From: Saprospiraceae bacterium | Lineage (GTDB): Bacteria; Bacteroidota; Bacteroidia; Chitinophagales; Saprospiraceae | Assembly (NCBI GenBank): GCA_013002625.1 | Contig: JABDJE010000319.1 | Span: 1-58,544, forward strand | DNA: 58,544 bases | Reading direction: 5' to 3' | Shown: positions 19,093 through 28,279 of the stretch, piece after piece | Layout: each line of letters opens with the position of its first letter | Numbering within the stretch: position 1 is the first letter of the stretch | Program-made: the position numbers and the translations under genes | Notes under the pieces: generated by a model | The model's database searches: none | Seen by the model: only the letters and a program-made list of their open reading frames with translations | Told to the model about the DNA's origin: nothing

Positions 19093-19100
19093 TATGTTTG
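19093..19100 (+). promoter_or_regulatory. Candidate -7 element before the helical exported protein
   Basis: TATGTTTG fits TAnnTTTG exactly and ends 15 bases before the ATG at 19116. A TTG lies at 19064-19066, 26 bases upstream, wider than the 20 seen elsewhere. Its position argues against translation starting at the TTG codon at 19098. Confidence 0.4.
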
Positions 19101-19115
19101 GCCTATACGATTTTT

Positions 19116-20222
19116 ATGCGCCATTATTATCTAACCCTATGCATTCTGATTATAACCAGTTGGCTTTTCAACTCAGAAAAACCTTCCGGTCAATTCAATC
19201 ATACGCCACCCTTCAAAGATGTTGGAGGACTCAATTCAAGTTATTCAGAAAATGACTTAGTCCGACTTCACGATATGGTATATCAACTCGAAACGAATAT
19301 AATGCGGCTTCAAAGCTATGTTGAGCTATCAGAACTGGCAAATCTGAGGGCCTTGAATTCCAATTTAGACAGGTATAGGAATGGCATCGACATTCTAAAA
19401 TTACTTTACGAAAAATTATTGGATCTGGATCATCACTTTACCTCAATCAATGCCTTTCACGAAATTCATGATATTACGAATCTTAATAATTACCCGGAAT
19501 TTATTGCAGTACGAGAATCTTTCATCGATGATACAAGACAAAAATCATCGGTGGAACTCCCTCAATTTCTACAACAGAATATTTTTGTTACCGTAGGGTA
19601 TACACTTCTTTCTTCGGTATTTGGTGATGGCGCTCCTGCGAAAAGAAACGAGGATATCAATGATATTGCCTGTCTTCTTGACTTCACTGTAAGCATGCAA
19701 TCTGACTTGAAGATGATCTATTATGAAACGACCTTTCTGCATCAAGCCACCAAAGCACTTCTTATAAGATGCCAGGGGCTATTCAAGGAATACACTTCAG
19801 TTCTTGACTATAAAAAATCAATTCAATGGTGTCGGGATAAAGATGAATGGGATCTTATTGATGAACGTATAAGTCGATTGTCAGAAAGGCACGGATTCAA
19901 TAAGACATTGACTATTGAGTCGGGCTTTAATCACCAACTCAATGATGTAAATACCAATGTTGAATTTCAAATCTCTCGGCTGATCAGTCTAATGGAAGCC
20001 TATGATACTTTCATAAGCCAGGGTATAAATTATTATTCAAAGTTTAACATCATCCTGGACAATTACGAAAATGAAAACATATGCGTAGATCAATTGCCTG
20101 ATGAAATTCAAAAACTGAAACAGAAAATTGATTTATCAATTCAAAAATATACAACCGCCTATAACCTGGCAGAATTACAAGGCTCTGAATTAAAGAATTT
20201 AATGTTTGCAAACACAAATTAA
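19116..20222 (+). CDS. Hypothetical exported alpha-helical protein
   Basis: Not recognised. From the ATG at 19116 the protein has 368 residues: an N-terminal hydrophobic signal (HYYLTLCILIITSWLF), then almost entirely charged and heptad-like sequence (for example LVRLHDMVYQLETNIMRLQ) suggesting long helices, with one mildly hydrophobic patch (NIFVTVGYTLLSSVFG) near the middle. There are few cysteines and no known catalytic motif. It stands alone between the small HTH gene and another secreted unknown. Confidence 0.7.
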   Translation: MRHYYLTLCILIITSWLFNSEKPSGQFNHTPPFKDVGGLNSSYSENDLVRLHDMVYQLETNIMRLQSYVELSELANLRALNSNLDRYRNGIDILKLLYEKLLDLDHHFTSINAFHEIHDITNLNNYPEFIAVRESFIDDTRQKSSVELPQFLQQNIFVTVGYTLLSSVFGDGAPAKRNEDINDIACLLDFTVSMQSDLKMIYYETTFLHQATKALLIRCQGLFKEYTSVLDYKKSIQWCRDKDEWDLIDERISRLSERHGFNKTLTIESGFNHQLNDVNTNVEFQISRLISLMEAYDTFISQGINYYSKFNIILDNYENENICVDQLPDEIQKLKQKIDLSIQKYTTAYNLAELQGSELKNLMFANTN

Positions 20223-20329
20223 TGGCGTACACAATTTTGATGAGGAATCATGTCGAACATCCTTAAAAAAGTAGGCAGGGAAAAATCCGAAACGCCCTTG
20301 TAGGAAGTAGGAATTATAAAAATTGTAAA

Positions 20330-20908
20330 ATGAACATACGCAACTTCTTATTAGTATTATTCACATGTTCGGGATTGGCCCTGAGCGCCCAAAACCCGAG
20401 CTCTAAAACTATTTATTTTGACAAGAATCCTACTGGAAAAATTAACCGTGTCCAACTCCAGGATGACAACTCGGATGTAATTGGTAGTTTTTCCCACAAA
20501 AGGCTTCCTAATGGAACTACTGAAATTGGTATTGACTATACTGCTCTGGGCTCAAGCGGCGTACGCGTCGAATTGAAAAAACAAGGCAGGACCATTTATC
20601 TGGAAGAGTATGCCGGAAACGGTCCCAACCCATTTGTTAAGACTTTAAGCAAAGCAGGTGAGACCTTGTACTCAAAAGAATTCATGCGAGAAGATATGAA
20701 TCAGGAAGAGGACTGGATCATATTCGTACTGGCGGTGGCCTATTGTTGTGTAGAGATTGAAGTGAGCCATAACGCAGATGATAGTTATTCATCTAGTATA
20801 ACATTTGATTGTGATTGTCTAAGTATTAGTTTGAGTAATTCATCCATTGTTACCAATGATGGTCAGGAATATAACGACGTCGACGAGATAATCCTGACAG
20901 CTTTATAA
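20330..20908 (+). CDS. Hypothetical secreted protein
   Basis: Not recognised. The 192-residue protein has a clear signal peptide (NFLLVLFTCSGLALSA, cleavage before QNPSS). The first half is beta-rich and polar (KTIYFDKNPTGKINRVQLQD); the second half has a hydrophobic stretch WIIFVLAVAYCCVEIEV followed by a Ser-rich segment with CDC, giving a small cysteine cluster. A strong terminator follows 19 bases after the stop, so it is the end of a transcription unit. Confidence 0.7.
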   Translation: MNIRNFLLVLFTCSGLALSAQNPSSKTIYFDKNPTGKINRVQLQDDNSDVIGSFSHKRLPNGTTEIGIDYTALGSSGVRVELKKQGRTIYLEEYAGNGPNPFVKTLSKAGETLYSKEFMREDMNQEEDWIIFVLAVAYCCVEIEVSHNADDSYSSSITFDCDCLSISLSNSSIVTNDGQEYNDVDEIILTAL

Positions 20909-20926
20909 TTAGTACAGATTAAGACA

Positions 20927-20956
20927 GGAGGGTATATATCCATACCCTCCATTTTT
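20927..20956 (+). terminator. Intrinsic terminator
   Basis: Perfect 9-bp stem GGAGGGTAT / ATACCCTCC with a 6-base loop, followed by ATTTTTAT. It lies just after the secreted-protein gene and separates it from the CPBP protease gene. Confidence 0.85.
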
Positions 20957-20977
20957 ATATATCTAAATTTTAAAATC

Positions 20978-21718
20978 ATGACAATCACAAACAACCAAGC
21001 TTATGCCCATCCATTAACCATCGGTTTACTCATAGTAACTTCCTATGCCACACTCGCGATTTTTATCCTGTGGCGATTGTTTAACAGAGTAATCGACACT
21101 TACAAACCAGAGCACATTTCATTTAAGAACGGCACATTCATTCTTCAGCCAGATGATAGGTCCGTATCCATTTTTGAACTGTATTCACTCAATGATTTTG
21201 TCTATCACTTCTTTATTCCTATCGCAGTAATAAGCATCTATGCACTAATAAAAAAATGGGATATTAAAATGTTTTTTGGCTTCAGTAGTTTAGTCAAGTT
21301 GAAGAATTGGGTTTACTTTCTTATTGCCGTAGTTGCAATTATCGGAATTAACTTAATGCTACCTCCTCCAGACGCTGAAGCCGCAAAACTTTTTGAAAGA
21401 ATTTCGCAAGGTCAAACCCTCTTTCATTTGATCTTAATAATAGGTGTACTGATCCCAATAATTGAAGAAGTTATTTTCAGACGTCTGTTCTATGATCTGT
21501 TAAACTTTTCTGTACCGGTGGCTTCCCCTTGGATTGGAATAATCGTTTCAGCGATTATTTTTGGGGCCTTGCACTATCAATATCAGGCAGCTGCCATGAT
21601 CGCTACATTGATTGTAAGTCTAATTCTATCCTACGGCAGATACTACACCAAGGGAATTGTATTCCCGATTTTGATCCATGTGATCATTAACACTTTAGGC
21701 TGCATTATGATTGCTTAA
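20978..21718 (+). CDS. CPBP family intramembrane glutamic protease (CAAX protease/Abi type)
   Basis: Polytopic membrane protein of 246 residues. The three CPBP motifs are present: E163-E164-x3-R168 (EEVIFRR), H199 in FGALHYQ and H234-x3-N238 (HVIIN). These residues form the active site of Rce1-type intramembrane proteases. In bacteria family members process peptides or protect against bacteriocins, or have no known job; the neighbouring secreted protein upstream is beyond a terminator, so a partner is not established. Confidence 0.9.
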   Translation: MTITNNQAYAHPLTIGLLIVTSYATLAIFILWRLFNRVIDTYKPEHISFKNGTFILQPDDRSVSIFELYSLNDFVYHFFIPIAVISIYALIKKWDIKMFFGFSSLVKLKNWVYFLIAVVAIIGINLMLPPPDAEAAKLFERISQGQTLFHLILIIGVLIPIIEEVIFRRLFYDLLNFSVPVASPWIGIIVSAIIFGALHYQYQAAAMIATLIVSLILSYGRYYTKGIVFPILIHVIINTLGCIMIA

Positions 21719-21773
21719 GCTAAACTGTATAAGACCTAATCACGTTGTAATAGTATTTTACAATCTTTGCAGC

Positions 21774-22175
21774 ATGAAATTTTACAGTCGAAAATTAATT
21801 AAGCCAGGAGATCTGAATGCCAGGAATACGCTGTTTGGAGGTATGTTATTAAAGTGGATCGATGAGGAAGCCAGTATTTACGTAATGACAAGGCTGCGTT
21901 CAAAAAGCATTGTGACAAAAATTATATCTGAAATCGACTTTATCAGTTCCGCTGAACAGGGGAATGTCATTGAAATCGGTTTAGAATTAAAAAAAGTAGG
22001 TAGAACTTCGATTACAGTAGCTTGTGAAGTACGAAATCTATTCACAAAACAAACTATCATCAAGCTGGATAAAATAGTATTTGTGCATGTTGATGACAAT
22101 GAAAGACCTACGCCACACAACCGTACTATGGAGCAGATTATTGAAGAGGCTCAAAATCAGAGCCTCAACGATTAA
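21774..22175 (+). CDS. Acyl-CoA thioesterase, YciA-like hotdog fold
   Basis: A 133-residue hotdog thioesterase. The conserved N-terminal stretch PGDLNARNTLFGGMLLKWID with the following EEAS is the YciA/acyl-CoA hydrolase active-site helix, and GRTSITVACEVRN is the core strand. The frame is open from 21711, inside the protease gene end, but homology begins at the ATG at 21774. The codons just before its stop form a 7-bp hairpin. Confidence 0.88.
   Translation: MKFYSRKLIKPGDLNARNTLFGGMLLKWIDEEASIYVMTRLRSKSIVTKIISEIDFISSAEQGNVIEIGLELKKVGRTSITVACEVRNLFTKQTIIKLDKIVFVHVDDNERPTPHNRTMEQIIEEAQNQSLND
22146..22166. terminator. Candidate hairpin between convergent genes
   Basis: GAGGCTC, 7-base loop, GAGCCTC: a perfect 7-bp stem inside the last codons of the thioesterase gene and 19 bases downstream of the asnB stop on the other strand. 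No strong T-run follows in either direction, so it is a weak candidate for ending either transcript. Confidence 0.35.
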
Positions 22176-22184
22176 ACCCCTCGA

Positions 22185-23849
22185 TCAATAGCTCGAATTG
22201 TGGACACTCTTAATGGCCCTACCGGATGGTTCATTCTGGTTCCTGAATGCTTCATCCCATTCCAGTGCAACAGGCGTACTGCAAGCAATGGAAGGAACAG
22301 ATGGTACACAAGACGCAGCTTGATCTGAAGAAAAGTGCTCAGAAAATATAGTTCGGTAGTAATACTCTTCTTTTGATTGGGGCGGATTGACCGGATATCG
22401 GAATGCACGCGCTTCAAATTGTTCGTCACTGACTTCCTTTTCCACTAAAGCTTTAAGAGAGTCAATCCAGCTGTAACCGACGCCATCTGAAAACTGCTCT
22501 TTCTGTCTCCAGGCGACTTCCTCTGGCAGGATATCTTCAAATGCTTTACGCAAAATATGCTTTTCAATTTTTCCATCAGTCGACATCTTATCGATAGGGT
22601 TTAAGCGCATTGCCACATCCATGAAAGTCTTATCCAAAAATGGCACCCTACCTTCGACGCCCCAAGCAGCCAATGACTTGTTGGCCCTAAGACAATCATA
22701 CTTATGCAAAGTTGATAACTTCCTCACGCTTTCTTCATGAAAGGCCCTGGCATTCGGGGCTTTGTGGAAGTATAGATAGCCCCCAAATATTTCATCTGCA
22801 CCTTCACCGGATAATACCATTTTTATACCCATTGACTTAATCACGCGCGCGAGCAAGTACATAGGAGTTGACGCTCTTACTGTGGTTATATCATAGGTTT
22901 CAAGGTGAAAAATAACATCTCTAATTGCATCCAATCCTTCCTGTACCGTATAATGTACAGAGTGGTGGATTGTGCCAATATGATCAGCGACCAATCGTGC
23001 TGCTCTTAGGTCAGGGGATCCTTCCAGTCCGATTGCAAAACTGTGCAGTTGAGGGTACCATGCCTCTTTTTGATCATTGGATTCGACACGTTTGGATGCA
23101 TATTTTTTTGCAATGGCGGATACTATGGATGAGTCCAATCCACCGGATAAAAGTACACCGTAAGGCACATCCGACATCAATTGTCTATGCACGGCATCTT
23201 CAAGGGCCTGTCTCAGTTCATTAATGTCTGATACATTGTCCTTGATATTATCATAATTCATCCAATCGCGCGTGTAATACTTTACAGGTTCAGAATCTTC
23301 ACTTTTGTAGTAGTTCCCTGGAAGAAACTCTTCAATCTTATTGCAAACCCCTTCTAATGCTTTAAGTTCTGAAGCCACATAGTAGTTTCCGAAGCTATCC
23401 CATCCCTGATAGAGCGGTATGATTCCCATGTGATCTCTTCCAATTAAGAACTTATTATTTTGAACATCGTATAATGCAAACGCAAATATTCCATTTAGTT
23501 CCTCCAGCAGGTTTTCGCCCATTTCCTCATATAAAGCTAAAATGACTTCGCAGTCAGAGGCTGTTTGGAAATTATATTTGTCTTTATATTGAGCTCTAAT
23601 CTCCTGATGATTATAAATTTCACCGTTTACGGCAAGCACCAACGACTTGTCTTCATTATATAAAGGCTGTCTACCTGAGATTGGGTCTACAATAGCCAGT
23701 CTCTCATGTGCCAAAATTGCTTTTTCATTTGCATAAATACCGGACCAATCGGGTCCTCTGTGTCTAAGCTTCTTTGACATTTCCAAGACAGTTTGTCTCA
23801 ATGCAGTGAGGTCAGATTTTACCTCAAATACACACGCTATACCGCACAT
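22185..23849 (-). CDS. asnB: Asparagine synthase (glutamine-hydrolysing)
   Basis: Makes asparagine from aspartate using glutamine nitrogen and ATP. Of 554 residues, the same as E. coli AsnB. The N-terminus MCGIACVF exposes Cys2 as the glutaminase nucleophile; HRGPDWSG and AVNGEIYNH are class II glutaminase motifs. The synthetase half has the PP-loop LLSGGLDSS near residue 235 and SGEGADEIFGGYLYFH. It is monocistronic and convergent with the thioesterase gene. Confidence 0.95.
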   Translation of the reverse strand: MCGIACVFEVKSDLTALRQTVLEMSKKLRHRGPDWSGIYANEKAILAHERLAIVDPISGRQPLYNEDKSLVLAVNGEIYNHQEIRAQYKDKYNFQTASDCEVILALYEEMGENLLEELNGIFAFALYDVQNNKFLIGRDHMGIIPLYQGWDSFGNYYVASELKALEGVCNKIEEFLPGNYYKSEDSEPVKYYTRDWMNYDNIKDNVSDINELRQALEDAVHRQLMSDVPYGVLLSGGLDSSIVSAIAKKYASKRVESNDQKEAWYPQLHSFAIGLEGSPDLRAARLVADHIGTIHHSVHYTVQEGLDAIRDVIFHLETYDITTVRASTPMYLLARVIKSMGIKMVLSGEGADEIFGGYLYFHKAPNARAFHEESVRKLSTLHKYDCLRANKSLAAWGVEGRVPFLDKTFMDVAMRLNPIDKMSTDGKIEKHILRKAFEDILPEEVAWRQKEQFSDGVGYSWIDSLKALVEKEVSDEQFEARAFRYPVNPPQSKEEYYYRTIFSEHFSSDQAASCVPSVPSIACSTPVALEWDEAFRNQNEPSGRAIKSVHNSSY

Positions 23850-24037
23850 AAATAATTAATTTTAATTCACTTGATCTTGATCAATAAATAAGAATAAACC
23901 AACAAAATTCTACCTTTTACATTTATAATACCAGTTATTGGCTTAAAAATATTGGCTTCGAGTTCGCATGGTCAAACTTTAACCTTGTTTTAACCGCTTA
24001 GAAGCATTTATTCTTTGCATTTTTGTGTTCTGAAATT

Positions 24038-24487
24038 ATGAGACAAATTCTGATAATATTATTTCTGGCGCTTACTGTACAATTATCGGCACAGGATAAT
24101 GTAGATCACTGGACTACTTTGGGAATGGTTGAACTAGAGTCCAAGTATGACGACTTGTTAGGGATGATCGTGCAAAAGGCTACGCCTACGGCAGTTCCGT
24201 TAGCTTTGAATGGCAAAGAAATTGAAATCAGAGGTTATATAATCGCACTTTCCGCAAAATCGAATCTCAAACATTTCATGTTCAGCCGCTATCCTCAGAA
24301 TATGTGCTTTTTTTGTGGCGCCGCAGGACCTGAATCTGCAATGCAGGTTTTTTTAAAAAGCGGTGATAGTATCGATTATACATCAGACAAGGTTGAACTT
24401 AAAGGCACGCTTTCTATTCAACAAGGGGATTCGAGTGGCTTGATTTACACATTAAATAATGCAGAGTTAATCAGAGTAATAAAATGA
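24038..24487 (+). CDS. Small secreted protein with CFFCG motif, first of a tandem pair
   Basis: A 149-residue protein with a signal peptide (residues 1-18). The core EIEIRGYIIAL and VELKGTLSI strands flank MCFFCGAAGPES with C90 and C93. This is the layout of the DUF3299-like proteins that accompany Zrg-type zinc ABC systems, although there the cysteine block differs; the assignment is inference. The frame is open from a TTG at 24023, but the ATG precedes the signal directly. Its stop overlaps the next gene (ATGA). Confidence 0.8.
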   Translation: MRQILIILFLALTVQLSAQDNVDHWTTLGMVELESKYDDLLGMIVQKATPTAVPLALNGKEIEIRGYIIALSAKSNLKHFMFSRYPQNMCFFCGAAGPESAMQVFLKSGDSIDYTSDKVELKGTLSIQQGDSSGLIYTLNNAELIRVIK

Positions 24488-24927
24488 TTTTAAGAATTTT
24501 AATTAGCGTGACAATAATGTTGGGTGCATTTACAACACAGGCCCAAAGCAATCAAAATGTGTGGAAAACACTCTCAAAAATTACCTATAAGAAACAGTAT
24601 GATGAACTTATGGGTTTCAAAATTGATATTCCTGTATTCAGTGAACCTGTACAAGCTTTAAGTGGACAAGAAATTGAAATCAAAGGTTATATTATTCCCG
24701 TAGAGGGCTACAAATCTCACAAGGAATTCATATTCTCTGCCTATCCCTACAACATGTGTTTTTTCTGTGGTGGTGCAGGTCCCGAAACCGTAATGGAAGT
24801 ACAATCTGCTGAACCCGTTGAATACACTGCAGAACAAATCGTGCTCAGAGGCAAATTAGAGTTGAATGACTCCGACATCAATCGCCTCATGTATCTGATG
24901 ACCGAGGCACGACTCGTTAAGGACTAA
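24484..24927 (+). CDS. Small secreted protein with CFFCG motif, second of a tandem pair
   Basis: Paralog of the preceding gene, 147 residues. It has the same signal peptide, W-LSKITYKK start, EIEIKGYIIPVEGY strand and MCFFCGGAGPETVMEV block (C92, C95). The pair overlap by four bases and must be co-translated. Two cysteines two apart in a CFFC arrangement look like a metal or redox site. It ends 1 base before the convergent YkgJ-type gene. Confidence 0.82.
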   Translation: MILRILISVTIMLGAFTTQAQSNQNVWKTLSKITYKKQYDELMGFKIDIPVFSEPVQALSGQEIEIKGYIIPVEGYKSHKEFIFSAYPYNMCFFCGGAGPETVMEVQSAEPVEYTAEQIVLRGKLELNDSDINRLMYLMTEARLVKD

Positions 24928-25416
24928 TCATTGTTTTTCCAACAGGTTTATAATTTCAAATAAGGCAGGGCAATGATTTATATTTTTCCGATGTAAATTC
25001 AAATGTTCGAAAAATTGCTTGCCGCCAGTGTGAGGATATTGTCTACAAGCAGCAGGTCTTACCTCATAAATTGAACAGCGGTTATCATCAAGTAAAAATG
25101 GACACGGAGCGCCATCAATAACATTATCTCCATCCTCGTCTACCCGAATAAATTTCTCTTTAAATACTTGCGGCGATAGGGATAGATGATTTGCAATGCG
25201 CTTAACGTCCCGATTTGACATTAAAGCTGGAAGGCTTTTACAACAATTAGCACAAGTCAGACAATCAAATTTTTGAAAAACTTCTGTGTGTGTTTCCTCT
25301 GCTTTCTGGTGCCTTGACCGTGATTTATCCGAAGCTATCTTTTTTAGCTTCTTCTGCATTTGAGATGTTGAGCTGGCGCCTTGCCAACGCTGAATCACTT
25401 TGAGGCTATAATCCAT
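24928..25416 (-). CDS. YkgJ family cysteine-cluster protein
   Basis: A 162-residue cytoplasmic protein of the YkgJ / UPF0153 putative zinc- or iron-chelating family. The cysteine cluster is CLTCANCCKSLP near the middle and, after APCPFL, CSIYEVRPAACRQYPHTG. Function is not known for the family. It follows the terminator of the T9SS gene and ends against the CFFCG pair. Confidence 0.88.
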   Translation of the reverse strand: MDYSLKVIQRWQGASSTSQMQKKLKKIASDKSRSRHQKAEETHTEVFQKFDCLTCANCCKSLPALMSNRDVKRIANHLSLSPQVFKEKFIRVDEDGDNVIDGAPCPFLLDDNRCSIYEVRPAACRQYPHTGGKQFFEHLNLHRKNINHCPALFEIINLLEKQ

Positions 25417-25420
25417 ACAT

Positions 25421-25451
25421 AAAAAAGAAGGCCGGTAAAAAACCAGCCTTC
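25421..25451 (-). terminator. Intrinsic terminator of the T9SS beta-helix gene
   Basis: On the minus strand GAAGGCTGG pairs with CCGGCCTTC (one mismatch) around a T-rich loop, followed by six T. It lies 8 bases after the stop of the beta-helix gene and 5 bases before the YkgJ-type start. Confidence 0.8.
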
Positions 25452-25458
25452 ATCCTGT

Positions 25459-28008
25459 TTATATTTTTATAAATTTTGCCTGAAACTTCTGTTCACCATT
25501 TATAAACATGTAGTATTCCCCATTAGTCAGAGATGCTACATTTATCTTATGTGCTTGCCCGTTAAAAGTAGTGTTAACGACAAGTCTACCCAGTTGGTCA
25601 AAGATCCAAACCTTGCTTTTGGAATTATATTCCGGTAATTGAATTTGTATTACATCTTCAACAGGATTAGGATGGATGTTCAGTAATTCAAATATGGGTG
25701 TTTCGTCCGTAGATACCATGGCGCCATATTCATAGGCTCCGATATCCGGCATTTCATCGCGCATGTTACCTTCTATATCTGTTGCTGGTGCGTTTTCCGG
25801 ATTTCCTGCATCGATACATGGGCTTCCTTCCAATAAATGAAAATCACCGCCAAATGGATCCTCAAACATTGGATCCTCCGAAAGGACATCAAGCAATGCA
25901 TCCAAATATAAACTCATGAATACATCTGAACTGAAGTTTCCTCCCCCAGAGATAAATTCCGGACTACCATCTTCTACAGCATAATCATTGCCGTTATCCA
26001 ATATTGTGTTTTGCACAACAATCTGGTTTGTAGCTATCGAATCTGTCCACGCTGCAATACCACTGACCAATAAACCAAGGTTATTGCTTATTGTAGAGTT
26101 GAGAATACTTATTTCGACATTTTGATCGTCAGAAGCATTGGCAGAAATAGCACCTCCTGTGCCTACATTTTCGGCAAAGTTACCATAGATCAATGTGTTT
26201 TCAATTACACCTGACTTATTGATAACATTTATAGCACCGCCTTGTGTTACAGCTGTGTTTTCAGCCATTGTACAGCCACTTATCGTGAAATAGGATGTGT
26301 CAATATTAGCTGCACCTGCTAAGTGCACAGCAGCGCCAAAGTCTGCTGTATTTTGCATGAATGTGGAATTAAGAAGATTTACATTTACGTCACCTGTAAA
26401 GGTGAAGAATCCACCACCACTGTTATTAGCAGTATTGCCCGTAAAATTACACCCATCTGCAGTCACCGTTGTAGAATCATTCTGGCAGGAAATACCACCT
26501 CCTACACTTGCAGTCCCTCCAATTATATCGCAGGATTCCAACCTTAAATTGGTTTTAAATCCAACGTTCATTGATCCGCCACCGGTACCAGCGGTGTTTG
26601 TTTGAAAGTCACAATTTCTCATTATGCCATTGGTGTTCTCGCCATAATGTGTCATGGCACCCCCATAATTCGCATTATTCAATCCCAAAAAGCAATCTTC
26701 CATCAGGTAGTTTTTATCATCACCGGTAATAAATACGGCACCCCCAGAATTAGACGCCAGATTACCAAGGAAATTGCAAGATCTTATGGTAAATGAAGAT
26801 CCTGAAAAATAACATGCCCCGCCGCCAAAAGTTAAGGCTTCATTTGTACCAAATTGACAGTCAGTCATTATGAAGTGATTAGGGTCTTGACCCGGTGTCT
26901 CGGTTCCATTGTATAAAATACATCCTGCACTGTTGCCACTATTTCGGGTAAACTCACACTCGTTAATGCGAATGTTGGTGCCTTGCCATAGTGTAAATGC
27001 CCCTGAAAAACCATCAGTGGCTGCATTACCAATAAAACTGCATCTTTCAATGGTAAGACTTGGTCCGAGCGTTACCGTATTACGAGCATCGTAATACATA
27101 CATGCCGCCTGCACAGATCGGTTATCTCTGAATGTACAGTCCGTGATGGACAAGTCGAAATTCTGCCAACTGAACAGCGCACCACCAAAACCAGTCGGGT
27201 TAACATTGCTGTCAAATTCACAATTTGATATTGCTACCGATTGGCATTCAACCGGGTAAACAACCCCTCGATTGGTTGTATTGTCAATAAATCTGCAATT
27301 ATCTATTATAACTTCATTTATACTATACACGACTATGCCAGCAGACTGGGATGTTGCAATATTATCAGAAAATGCGCAAGATCTAATTTCTACTGATTCC
27401 TGTATCCCGCCCGAATTATCAATGGCAATGCCGCCACCAGATCTTCCAAAATTGCCAGAGAAAGAACAATTGGCAACTGCTAAAGCCGAAAAGCTTAAAA
27501 TTCCACCACCAGCTCGGTTTGTGAAATCATGGTCACCATTATCGGATGTCTGGCCTCCACTGATAAAAAATCCATCAATGGTTATTTTGCCGCCCATACT
27601 GTCAACTGTAATGACATGTCGTACATTATCAGCCCGGAGTGCAGCATCGAACGATCCATCATCATTGGCCATAATATCACCACTTAATGTTGTTGTGTTG
27701 TTAACAAAATCTCGCTGGTCAACACTGGTTTCAGAACCAGAAAATCCTCCATAGAGATCAACCTGATGTGTAATTAGAAATGTAGAAGAAGTGTCTCCTG
27801 TGCCATCGCCTGGAACATAAGTGCCAGATGCAACCCATATTTCTGAAGCGGACATATCATTCAAAGCAGCTTCAAGGCTTGTATAAGCTGAAGCCCAACT
27901 TGTACCATCATTTGCACCTGAGGCAGAAGCATCAACATATACACGCTGCGCATCTAATCCTACTGTGGAAAGGAGAAATAAAACAAGAAAAATGTAAATA
28001 GATTTCAT
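25459..28008 (-). CDS. Secreted right-handed beta-helix protein with type IX secretion sorting domain
   Basis: From the ATG at 28008 the protein has 849 residues; the frame is open 22 codons further but a signal peptide (IYIFLVLFLLSTVGLDA) begins directly after this Met. The mature body is a long run of Asn/Gly-rich repeats (CxFxxNxA-type turns such as NSGGGFFTF and NSGGAVFIT) typical of pectate-lyase-like beta-helices. A choice-of-anchor Q block follows (LLEGSPCIDAGNPENAP then GAYEYG). The C-terminal ~75 residues form a T9SS type A signal (IHPNPVEDVIQIQLPEY ending KFQAKFIKI). It is likely surface-exposed or released; ligand unknown. Confidence 0.93.
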   Translation of the reverse strand: MKSIYIFLVLFLLSTVGLDAQRVYVDASASGANDGTSWASAYTSLEAALNDMSASEIWVASGTYVPGDGTGDTSSTFLITHQVDLYGGFSGSETSVDQRDFVNNTTTLSGDIMANDDGSFDAALRADNVRHVITVDSMGGKITIDGFFISGGQTSDNGDHDFTNRAGGGILSFSALAVANCSFSGNFGRSGGGIAIDNSGGIQESVEIRSCAFSDNIATSQSAGIVVYSINEVIIDNCRFIDNTTNRGVVYPVECQSVAISNCEFDSNVNPTGFGGALFSWQNFDLSITDCTFRDNRSVQAACMYYDARNTVTLGPSLTIERCSFIGNAATDGFSGAFTLWQGTNIRINECEFTRNSGNSAGCILYNGTETPGQDPNHFIMTDCQFGTNEALTFGGGACYFSGSSFTIRSCNFLGNLASNSGGAVFITGDDKNYLMEDCFLGLNNANYGGAMTHYGENTNGIMRNCDFQTNTAGTGGGSMNVGFKTNLRLESCDIIGGTASVGGGISCQNDSTTVTADGCNFTGNTANNSGGGFFTFTGDVNVNLLNSTFMQNTADFGAAVHLAGAANIDTSYFTISGCTMAENTAVTQGGAINVINKSGVIENTLIYGNFAENVGTGGAISANASDDQNVEISILNSTISNNLGLLVSGIAAWTDSIATNQIVVQNTILDNGNDYAVEDGSPEFISGGGNFSSDVFMSLYLDALLDVLSEDPMFEDPFGGDFHLLEGSPCIDAGNPENAPATDIEGNMRDEMPDIGAYEYGAMVSTDETPIFELLNIHPNPVEDVIQIQLPEYNSKSKVWIFDQLGRLVVNTTFNGQAHKINVASLTNGEYYMFINGEQKFQAKFIKI

Positions 28009-28076
28009 ATTGTAGGTTGTTATTAGATAAATAGTAAGCCTTTCGAAGCTACAAAATTTATAGAACAACCCCAATT

Positions 28077-28102
28077 AAAAAACCGTCTCGGGGAGGAGAC
28101 GG
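28077..28102 (-). terminator. Orphan intrinsic terminator in a divergent intergenic region
   Basis: On the minus strand CCGTCTC, loop CTCCCC, GAGACGG is a perfect 7-bp GC-rich stem followed by TTTTTT. No minus-strand gene lies upstream of it; the adjacent gene to the right runs on the plus strand. It is 68 bases before the start codon of the T9SS gene, so it may end a small RNA or act as an attenuator in a long leader. Confidence 0.75.
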
Positions 28103-28222
28103 TCCACTAAGCTTTTAAAAGAACCATTGAATAAGGCAAAACTCAATCTCACGATACAAATGACAAAGAGTATGCCAAATAATCGAAGAAATTGAGCGTT
28201 AGGATTTTGTGGCAAAAAAGTC

Positions 28223-28230
28223 TACTTTTG
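28223..28230 (+). promoter_or_regulatory. Candidate -7 element for the PPIase gene
   Basis: TACTTTTG matches TAnnTTTG and lies 50 bases before the start codon. The position 20 bases upstream carries TAG rather than TTG, so the -33 half is weak. Confidence 0.45.
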
Positions 28231-28279
28231 CATCACTTTTTTTGAATGTAATTATTAGTAAAGAACTAAGGATAAATAA

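Noticed and set aside
26297-27754. Open frames opposite the beta-helix gene
   Set aside because: The repetitive Gly/Asn coding of the real gene removes stops on the other strand; the translated products are low-complexity.
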